Below are positions 56,160 through 64,000 of a stretch of DNA of 64,000 nt, piece by piece. Below the pieces are notes generated by a model that saw only the letters and a list, made by a program, of their open reading frames with translations, was not told the DNA's origin and did no database searches. The stretch's first letter is position 1, and every line of letters begins with the position of its first letter. Both the position numbers and the translations under genes were made by a program. The DNA is taken from NCBI GenBank assembly GCA_902806595.1, contig CADCXC010000012.1, forward strand, positions 930,001 to 994,000, written 5' to 3'. Origin of the DNA: Pyrenopolyporus hunteri. Taxonomy: Eukaryota; Ascomycota; Sordariomycetes; Xylariales; Hypoxylaceae.

Positions 56160-57202
56160 TGAAGCTTGTTTGGGTATCCGATATCTATGGGTTGATCGTC
56201 ACGTAAGCCGCCTCAATAGCCTCTCTCAAACTGCTTAGGAAGTCGCTTATACTAGAAGGAAGTGTATAGATCAAAACGACGAAAGAGACAAACAGGTCCA
56301 GATTTCCCAGATGAGTAATATATATGCCAAATCAGAAGTGACCATTATCGCTGCAGCTGGAGAGGATTGCGAATAGGACTCTTAAAAACGACTCGGGCGC
56401 GCTAAACGCATGTCTTGGTATACTCCAGCTATATGGACAGAGAACTGCGTCTCCTTTCACTCATATTTGGGGCGTCCCAATTCGGAGCCTACGACGACTA
56501 CGGCGGTACTAGACTGTACATCCACTGGCAACATAAACAACCGGCGCGAAGGCGACGCGATTTTCCGAGCTGATCATGCCTCGGGTGGGCTGGCCCCATA
56601 AACATGCTGGGGGCGGCCGACGTCCCGGGTGGCCTGCATAAAGCCTGGATCGGCGACCGAAAAAAAAAAAAAAGCACTTCGAAATATTAAGGACTTAACC
56701 TATTCTCCAATAGGAGATGGCGACGAAGAGAATCGTTATCTACATCTCACGGGTAGAGCCGTCGAACTGCGGCTGATAAATATTGAGGATATTAAGCGTT
56801 GCATACCCAAGCGCGAGGAAGCAGTCGAATCAGCCATGCACAACCTTCCCGAAGGGCTATACGCGTGATTAAACATATCCGATGATATGGGTGTTAGTCT
56901 ATGCTAACCTCAGCGAATCGAACCTTACTGATCGAACGGTACTTGGCCTCGTCCTCGGCGCAGGCAGGGCGTGGGACGCTGATCGTCTTTTACTTCAAGC
57001 TCGAGGCGGTGTTTACGAAGGAGTAGGGAGCGCCTCGTGTAGGCGCCACAGCGCTTTTTGAGATGGGGATAAGGATAGCATATACGCCTTTGCAGATCCA
57101 GAAAGGATGTTCCTCGAGGACCTTCGCTCGGATGGGCCTTTGTGGGGGACCGAGCCTCTATGGCTGCTAGAGGCTGAAGAGAAGACTGTTGTGGTGGGAT
57201 AA
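56160..57202 (+). pseudogene. Decayed HET-domain gene
   Basis: Segments read as a HET protein but in several frames. ACLGIRYLWVDR at about 56161-56199 is followed, after a likely intron remnant, by CIDQNDERDKQVQISQM and IYAKSEVTIIAAAGEDCE at 56273-56373. A TAG (56374-56376) and a frame change then intervene before IGLLKTTRAR. C-terminal pieces follow: YLHLTGRAVELRL near 56735-56775 and GRAWDADRLLLQARGGVYEG at about 56957 onwards with a TGA after CRRHSAF. The last frame ends in LEAEEKTVVVG and TAA at 57200-57202, typical of HET-protein ends. At least two stops and frame changes rule out an intact product. The 5' boundary is uncertain. Confidence 0.72.
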
Positions 57203-57685
57203 ATTTTCCGACCTTGTTTGCCTGGACAGCTAGTTCAAGGATTCGATGACGGGCCGCATATCTATTAGGAATAGTGTATGTAGAGGATGCACGAAACGTC
57301 CCTCTAACGAGATAAATATCTTCATGTATATTAAATTTCCACATCGGGTGATACATCCTTCGATTCGAGCCTAATACTAAAGGTAAGGTCACTACTAGGT
57401 CGGTTTATATGATACATAAGATACGAGATACCATTAGGGGGGTTGAGACACCTCTCGCCCTCGACGCTTACCCGTGACCAGGCCCAAATAAGGCTCTGCC
57501 CATCCATCTTTCGTTGAAATCAATTTACGCCACCTTAGAATCGCTCTCTATATCTCTGTGTAAACAAAGACCGTGGACGCCATAGTGAGTCTCAGCAAAC
57601 TAATTAGAACCCCCCCGATGCTGCGGTCGCCAACCCCATGCTGCAGATGATGACAATAGAAGACGCCTGCTATCCTTATCACAGA
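57203..57685. other. Intergenic between the HET relic and UBC6
   Basis: No credible frame on the plus strand. The minus-strand 155-codon frame at 56925-57392 mirrors the HET relic and is a shadow. Confidence 0.45.
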
Positions 57686-58601
57686 CTATGCGGTGCCTTC
57701 TTCCCCGAGAAGACGGGCAATCAGCACGTAGACGAATATGACGCCCCCGAATATTAATAACTTGTTACGGCCGAGCCAGCTTGTACCGGCGTCCCTCCGT
57801 TGTACGACGGCATCAACGACGGCTTGAGCCTGGCCCCCGCTACCGCCGATGCCCAGCTGCGGGCCGCATGACGCCCCACCATTCCTAGCTCCGGTGGCTA
57901 CGTCGATATTGTTCTCAGCCATCCACCGCCAGTTCTCCTGATCGAGTTCGGGCCACTCGGATCGGAATTTTGCGCCACCGTCTCCAGCTTTCACGTTTCC
58001 TTTCTGTGCGGGGTTCTTGGAGTGTGAGCCGCCTCCCGTCGAGTTCCACCACCTCGATCTTGCCGCGAATAGCCGGCGCTCGTGTGCTGTGGCTGATACG
58101 GAGCCGGTCGTCATCTCCTCGGAAGTCATGAAAGATAGTAACCCGATCAGGATCGTCGACACCTCCCAGGCCGGGTTAAAGGATCGCGGGTGAAAGTCGG
58201 AGATGGAAAGGCAGAGGCGCGTCGACGGTTGGAAGCGGCCGGAGGGCGTGTGCATTCGAATAGCCGGCGGGGCGAAGGGGTAGTTGGGCGGGAAGATGAG
58301 GGTGCCCCAATACTGCCCATTATGATATGGTGTGTCCTCGGGACCGGTTATGATATAATGCCACCTGGCTCTGTTAGAAAGAGGAAGCGCCGAGAGGATG
58401 CAACTGGGACGTACTCGAGGATATTAGACTCGGACGGATGGGCCGTGATGTATGGCGGAGGGTTTTCCGATATGCTCTTATATTCGCGCGCCAACTATTG
58501 GGCAGGATAATCGGCCACGTTAGATGGATCGTCCGTTTATTTAAATAGCTAAGGGTAGGAAGGGGTATGCTTACGCGTTTGCTGGCTTGTTTGCTAGCCA
58601 T
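57686..58601 (-). CDS. UBC6: ER-anchored ubiquitin-conjugating enzyme E2, Ubc6/UBE2J type
   Basis: Three exons (58601-58575, 58494-58415, 58364-57686), 261 aa; introns of 80 and 50 bp with correct phase. Exon 1 is only nine codons (MASKQASKR). The E2 core reads ENPPPYITAHPSESNI, WHYIITGPEDTPYHNGQYWG, then TRLCLSISDFHPRSFNPAWE, with the catalytic Cys at residue 87, the same position as in yeast Ubc6. Unlike most E2s it lacks the HPN triplet, another mark of the Ubc6/UBE2J group. It ends in a single C-terminal membrane helix (LLIFGGVIFVYVLIARLLG), a tail anchor to the ER. The enzyme works with the Doa10 ligase in ER-associated degradation. Between core and anchor is a polar linker. Confidence 0.95.
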
Positions 58602-59488
58602 GATTCTGCGTCGGGGGTAGTTTAGGTACCCAACTGTTCTAGTGAGGGTATCTCGGAGAAAGGAAATGTGTCACGACGGTCGGCTGCAGAGTGCTTCAGG
58701 CTGGCACGATAGGATGTACGAATATTTATTTCGTGTTACTCTATTTGGATGCAACGAGAGGCTACGGGTGGATATAAACAAAGAAAGATGATAAAGTGCT
58801 AGTTTATTACCAGACAGCGATGGGGTTGGGGACGGGGGGTTCAAGAGAGTTTGAAAGAAAGAAGGGATTATAGTTGAAGGGGAAGAAAGAGGATGAGGCT
58901 GATGATGACAGAACGGGGAACGGGGGTCCAGGTTTTGGAGAAAGCGTTCAATCAATCGGGTCTAGGCTGTGGGTACGTACCCTTTGATTTACATAAGGTT
59001 CGCGTTGTACGATAGGTACGGTACATGTAGGTAGGTAGGTATTTATACATAGGTACCAACCTATCTCTATATATATACACGTACCGCTATACATGATGGG
59101 TGCTGCGTACGCGGATGGTGCGCGACATGAAAGTGCTCGAAAGGGGCTTAAGCCTCTTATTCATTGCGTCACCTCGCTGAAGTTAGGTAGGTAGGTACCA
59201 TATAGGTAGTCTCGCATCGTCTTACTCTCAGCCACACTTGCCCTAAAGTACTACCGTACCTACCCGCTTCGAAGTGGCTAGGTTCCGTCTATTATGCGCA
59301 CACCCGGGGGGGAACCTTTCCGGCCTTTACCGAAAGCTCCAGCTGCCCGCCGACTCATTTACATACCTACCTAAATACGTTTACATACATACAAATTACA
59401 TAGTAATTCTCAAAACTCGTATGAGGCACATTTCCACTCGTATTTTCAACAGCAGATGGGAGCATAGCTCTATCCTCTGCTAGCTGGT
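58602..59488. promoter_or_regulatory. Divergent upstream region of UBC6 and SAM50
   Basis: About 890 bp separating two divergent housekeeping genes. A GGTACCTA/GTAGGTAGG cluster lies at about 59023-59055, with another at 59184-59206. No credible gene; the minus-strand 94-codon frame at 58671-58955 is low complexity. Confidence 0.5.
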
Positions 59489-61250
59489 ATGGCTCGCAAC
59501 AGTTCTGCCGAGGACAACGATGTACGACTCTTACAACCATGGGGTTATCTGTCGCTTCAATTGCTAATTAACCGTTCGTGTACACGGAATAGGTCTTCGA
59601 GGGGCTGCTCAAGTCCGAGACTGCGATAATAGAGCAGAAAGCAGCAGCAGAGCGGGCACAGGCGCTCGAAGCTCAATCCGAGCAGCGAGCGTTGGAATTG
59701 GTAAGTCTTCGCCATCCCAAGCCCTTCTCTTAATTATGAGCCTGTCGTTAACGTCCCTCCCCAGCTATTACAAAACCAAACGCTTCCAGTTACCCTCTCT
59801 TCCATTCAGATACATGGCGCCAAACACACGCGCAAATCCTTCCTCAATCCCTTGTTCCAACCGCTCGTAGAGGACAGCCGGAATGTCAATTATACTTTGG
59901 CCGACATGCTGGATCAAGTGGGTGGAGCTGTTCAGAAGCTACAGAAATTCGGTATTGTGTTCCGATTCCCTGCCCAGACGGTCGAGAAACCTCAAGTTAA
60001 CCTCAGCTATAAAAGACATTTTTCACCCACAGATCCTCTTCCACTTGTCCCGACCGTCTCATCTCGACTCGTCCTCCTCTCCCACTGACCTTGATGTCTC
60101 CCTTCGTGTACGCGAAAAATCCAGGCTCTTACTCAGGACCGGCACGGACCTCGGTAACACAGAAGGCTCGGCATACGGGTCTATGCTATGGCGTAACATT
60201 TTTGGGGGCGCCGAGTCCCTATCGCTGAACGCATCAGCAGGTACGAGGACGCGCTCAGCATACAGCGCCGAATTTAGCACCCCGATACAAAGCAATCCCA
60301 ATCTACGCTTTAGCGTCGAGGGTCTAGCCAGTAGTACCCAAAAACCTTGGGCGAGTCACGAGGAAGTGCTGAGGGCAGGCGGCGTCAAGCTGAACTGGCT
60401 GAAGGACAACGGAGATCGCCATCAGTTCGGTTACTCCGGCGCATGGAGGCAGTTAACGGGACTTGCACCGGAAGCGAGTCCTACCGTCCGAGCTGACGCC
60501 GGAGACTCTGCCAAGAGTGCCATATCCTACCTTTTCCAACGGGAACGAAGAGATAACCCTATGCTACCACAAAGCGGATACCTTATCAAGACAGCCACGG
60601 AACTGGCGGGATGGGGATTTCTCGGTGGAGATGTCGGTTTCTCCAAGAGCGAGCTGGAGGTTGCTGGTGCGGTACCTATCCCTATTCCTGGGATTCGAGG
60701 TTCCTCCGGCGTGTCCATCGGCGGAGGTTTCAGGGCGGGCTTACTCTATCCCCTTCCGTTATCGTACGGCCTTGACGGCGCATCCCCTAGCCGAATCAAC
60801 GACCGGTTTACTCTTGGCGGACCGACAGATGTGCGAGGTTTCTCGCTAGGCGGCCTTGGTCCTAGAGATGGCGGCGATGCGCTTGGGGGTGACGTTTTTG
60901 CCGCGGGAAGCGTTAACATGCTTATTCCTCTTCCTCGAGTAGGACCCGACTCTCCATTCCGGCTGCAGCTCTTTGCCAACGGTGGCCGGCTGGTAGCAAT
61001 GAAGAATAAGAGTAGGAGTGGCGATAAGGCAACCGGGCAGCACTTAAGCGCCGGGAAGGTATGGAATGGCATGATCTCCGCAACAAGGGATCTCGGCACG
61101 GGACTCCCCAGCATCGCCGCCGGTGTGGGCTTAGTATATGCGCACCCAGTCGCTCGGTTCGAGCTGAACTTCAGTTTACCGCTGGTGACGAGGCGGGGAG
61201 AAGAGGGTCGAAAAGGATTACAAATCGGTGTAGGAATCAATTTCCTATAA
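59489..61250 (+). CDS. SAM50: Sam50/Tob55-type outer mitochondrial membrane insertase (Omp85 family)
   Basis: Four exons (59489-59521, 59593-59700, 59765-59951, 60016-61250), 520 aa. The model joins QKLQKFG to an IFHPQ segment across a 64-bp intron that ends TATAAAAG, and the split codon becomes Asp. Residues about 50-115 form the POTRA region (SSIQIHGAKHTRKSFL, NYTLADMLDQVGGAVQKL). The C-terminal ~400 residues form the 16-strand Omp85 barrel, with the late strand-and-loop signature INDRFTLGGPTDVRGF and an end in LQIGVGINFL whose last residue is aromatic or aliphatic as in beta-signals. It inserts beta-barrel precursors such as porin and Tom40 into the mitochondrial outer membrane as part of the SAM complex. 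The short first exon supplies only 11 codons and a charged start. Confidence 0.93.
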
Positions 61251-61817
61251 CCCAATGCCGTCATAAACAACCGAGAAGATCCGGGAGGCACATGATGTAA
61301 GTATCTACTGGCCACTAACCTGTGTAAATATCACAATCCCCGATACCGGATGATCGACTTTTGCGTAGAAGACGAAGATGTGATTGCCCCTCTCCGAGCG
61401 CTGATATAAATCGATAGAAAGACCTTGAGGGCCACCTGCTGGTTTTCGCATATAATATCGACCCTTGGCGTTATTAATACGTCTGTTAAATACCTACCTA
61501 GTGTGAAAGTGTGAAAGTGTCTGGTTCTATATTTTATTTCCCGCCCGTTTGTTTCTATGGGGGCTCTTACCCCGTTTATATTTGCATTACAAAACCTTCC
61601 GCGTATCATTCTTTATTTATCCAGCTAGAAAATCGTACCCGGGCTATAGGAGTGGAGAGGAGCGAGTTGATAGCGGGGTCAAGATCGCGTGCTCCTAATA
61701 AAACCATTAGCTTCGGTGATTCCCTCCTTACCTAGGTAGGTAGGTAAGAGTAACGACAGCCATACTTGTACTCTTACTTTAAGTCCCTGGTTCACCAAAT
61801 CCAAGTAAGCCGAAAAA
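61251..61817. other. Intergenic, promoter of the FAD oxidase
   Basis: Two same-direction genes separated by about 570 bp; a CCTAGGTAGGTAGGTAAG unit lies at 61731-61748, about 70 bp before the start. No credible frame. Confidence 0.5.
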
Positions 61818-63600
61818 ATGGCCAACATCAACCCCTCCTCCAAAATCATCATCGTCGGCTCCGGCGTCTTCGGCATCTCGACGGCGCTATGGCTCGCGCG
61901 GTCCGGGTACACGGACGTGACGGTCCTGGACATGCAGGACACCGCGGCCGCGGCCTACGACCCGCTCTCCGGCATCGACTCCGCCTCGGCCGACCTCAAC
62001 AAGATTGTGCGCTTCAGCTACGGCGCCGAGATCGAGTACCAGCGCCTAGCCGCCGAGGCCGCCGTCATCTGGGACGAGTGGAACCGCGAGGCCGCCGCCG
62101 CGCCGGCCGACGAACTGCCGGAGCGCTTGAGGGCCGCTGACGACAGGAAGCTCTGGTGGAAAGCCGGCATGCTACGCATGAGCTGCGAGGCGGAGCTTAG
62201 TCCCTTCGAGCTTGAGACGCTGGAGAATATGCGCAAGGAGGGGATTAGGGAGTTTCAGTTTAGGACCGATGACGAGGCTGGTATTTTATACCCAAAATTT
62301 CATAATTATCCCTACCTAATTATTGGTACTACGATATTGACGCTAACCACGAGCATCATTCTATTCACATAGATGTCGCCAGAGCTAAAGAGCGCGGTTG
62401 GGCCCACAAGCTCGACCCCTGCCGCCGTCAGGAGAGGTTCGGGCTGCACAAGGCGGTTCTCGACTCGACGGCCGGCTTCGTCTACGCGTTTAAGAGTTGC
62501 GCATGGGCGCAGTACCTCGCGGAGAAGGCAGGCGTCAAAATGGTGCTTGATCCGGTGCGCGGTAAAGTGGTTGAAGTTGCAACCAAGGACGATAGGCCCG
62601 TGGTGAGAACCGCCGATGGCCCTGAGCATCCTGCTGATTTAGTCGTCGTGGCAGGTAGGTTACTCGCCGTAGTACCCGCTAATACCATATGTAAAGACCT
62701 CCGCTCATTAGTCATATCGTATTATAGGTGGTGGATGGACCCCGTCACTAGTCCCGGAGGTCGACGGGCTACTCGAGACCACGGCCGGTTCAGTGGCTAC
62801 AATTCAGGTTCCAAAGGATAACCCTGATCTATGGGACCGGTTCTCCCCCGAAAACCAACCCGTCATTACCTGGGGCTCTAAGCAGGGAAAAGAGGTGTAC
62901 AGTCTCCCTAGAGATGAGACCGGCGCGTTCAAGATCGGCTGGCGGAAAACAAAGTGAGATGCCCCCGAGACTCGTTATATAGACATGCCTATCTTTCACG
63001 AAGGATGAAGAGGAAATGCTAATCGGTGCTAAATAGATGGACAAACTTTAAGGATGTTAATGGACGGCGAATCTCAGTCCCCAAAACTGCCCACGTGACG
63101 GAGGAAAAGGAGACGCGCATCCCCATTGATGCGCTCAACGGCATCAAAGGTAAGATATGACAGGGCGAAACCCATAATCCCATACAGAGAACGCTTATCT
63201 ACCTATTCAACATACTTATCATGCTAATTATCGAAATATTCTAGAGTTCATCTCAGTAAACTTTCCCGAGCTCCTCCCGCTCGGCATATCATACACCCGT
63301 CTATGCTGGTACACCGACAGCATCGACAACTCGTTCGTGGTGGACTTCGTGCCGGGGCGTCCCGGCGTGGCCGTCTGTTCCGGAGGCAGCGGCCACGGCT
63401 TCAAGTTCCTGCCGATCCTCGGCCGCGAGGTCGTCAAGATCCTCGAGGGCAAGGGGGCGCAGACGGTGTACGGCCGGATGTGGCGGTGGAGAAGCAGCAC
63501 CGGGGATAAGCGTAACGGGCTGGAGGAGGGTGAGGACGGTCCCAGGGTGTTGGACAAGCAGAGGATGGCCGAGGAGAAGGATTTGAAGTTTATGAGTTGA
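61818..63600 (+). CDS. FAD-dependent amine oxidase of the MSOX / fructosyl-amino-acid / saccharopine oxidase family
   Basis: Five exons (61818-62280, 62373-62654, 62728-62953, 63037-63149, 63245-63600), 479 aa. The N-terminal Rossmann motif IIVGSGVFGISTALWLARSG binds FAD, followed by SGIDSASADLNKIVRFSYG, typical of fructosyl-amine and saccharopine oxidases. WTPSLVPEVDG and LCWYTDSIDNSFVVDFVP follow, and the FAD-attaching end GGSGHGFKFLPILG. The enzyme oxidises a secondary amine (sarcosine, fructosyl amino acid, saccharopine or pipecolate class), making H2O2 and an aldehyde or ketone. It probably acts in peroxisomes, but no clear PTS1 is seen: the end is DLKFMS. Introns are 73-95 bp; each was checked for phase. 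Confidence 0.9.
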
Positions 63601-64000
63601 ATGTTTTTTAATTCGGTTCATGAGTGAGCTCTAGGTATGATTTTTGAAGCAAATAGATTCTTCTTTAAAGAGCCAGTCTCTTTTGTTAAATATCACGGTG
63701 AAGTGACAGGGCCCTAGTCCTACGAGTCGGGTTGGGGTTAGGGATAGGGTTAGGGGTAGGGTTGTGGTTAAGGCTGTTCATGATCATACCGGTAGCTATA
63801 TTATTAAGCCATTAAATCTTTAGAATTATACTATAAAAACATTGTTTAAGACTTCATGGCGACTTGGAAATAGTCATTTCAAACGTGTTCAATTATCCTC
63901 GGTAGGTGTTTTATCAGGTTTAATACCTAGAAATTATGTCATGTTGTAATCACAACCACGGTATCATACTTTGTTCGTGGAATAGATACAATGCATATCG
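63601..64000. other. Downstream flank with telomere-like tract
   Basis: 3' flank of the FAD oxidase. Apart from the TTAGGG-like tract at 63729-63773 the sequence is unremarkable and no frame is credible. Confidence 0.5.
63729..63773. repeat. Degenerate telomere-like TTAGGG tract
   Basis: Seven imperfect units, GGGTTGGGGTTAGGGATAGG then GGTTAGGGGTAGGG and GTTGTGGTTAAGG, all G-rich on the plus strand. The G-strand orientation is as at a right-hand chromosome end, but ordinary sequence continues for over 220 bp, so it is internal. Confidence 0.8.

Noticed and set aside
56925..57392. 155-codon minus-strand frame
   Set aside because: Complement of the C-terminal part of the HET relic; no protein-like pattern of its own.
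1..64000. Secondary-metabolite cluster or defence island
   Set aside because: The acetyltransferase, amidohydrolase and oxidase are separated by unrelated housekeeping genes; no backbone synthase, pathway regulator or co-directional block is present.

Overview
The window is nuclear DNA of a filamentous ascomycete (Pezizomycotina). Supporting signs are short GT-AG introns of about 50-110 bp with CTAAC/CTGAC branch sites, HET-domain genes, a 21-residue copper-type metallothionein, an ENA-type P-ATPase, a DUF3716-like protein, and one AT-rich block with the mutational signature of repeat-induced point mutation (RIP). I do not assign a genus. Many genes are split, so I built spliced models by hand from donor, branch and acceptor sites, reading phase and family resemblance.

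Left part (1-30.8 kb): a possible gene end at the edge; a Fat1-type very-long-chain acyl-CoA synthetase (-); a seven-exon hotdog thioesterase (-) that no long open frame reveals; a lysine-rich nucleolar-type protein (+); a two-pass membrane protein (-); long low-complexity intergenic DNA holding a tiny metallothionein gene (-); an alcohol acetyltransferase-like protein (-); a tandem chromodomain protein (-); a HET gene (+) whose strongest splice junction breaks the frame; and arginyl-tRNA synthetase (+) with two start codons fitting dual mitochondrial and cytosolic targeting.

Centre (30.8-39.4 kb): a dead MFS transporter gene (-) of the Dal5/allantoate-permease type is split by a 7,094-bp Ty1/Copia LTR retrotransposon. 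The element is bounded by 156-bp LTRs and a 5-bp target duplication, CGACC. Its interior is heavily RIP-mutated, and in-frame TAG codons replace probable Trp codons in the flanking transporter exons.

Right part (39.7-64 kb): a small PPPY protein; a non-autonomous inverted-repeat element; a DUF3716-like protein; an intron-containing tRNA-like gene; a metallo-beta-lactamase-fold hydrolase; a secreted protein with two chitin-binding (CBM18) modules; an Amidohydrolase_3 enzyme; an ENA sodium/potassium P-type ATPase; a decayed HET gene; and a compact group of housekeeping or metabolic genes (UBC6 ER-anchored E2, SAM50 outer-membrane insertase, FAD amine oxidase). A degenerate TTAGGG tract lies close to the right edge.

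The genes do not form one pathway; this is a mosaic of core genes and accessory islands (HET, transposon, effector-like, metallothionein). A palindromic GGTACCTA-rich motif recurs between genes. I found no convincing new multi-gene system; the points most worth following up are under findings.
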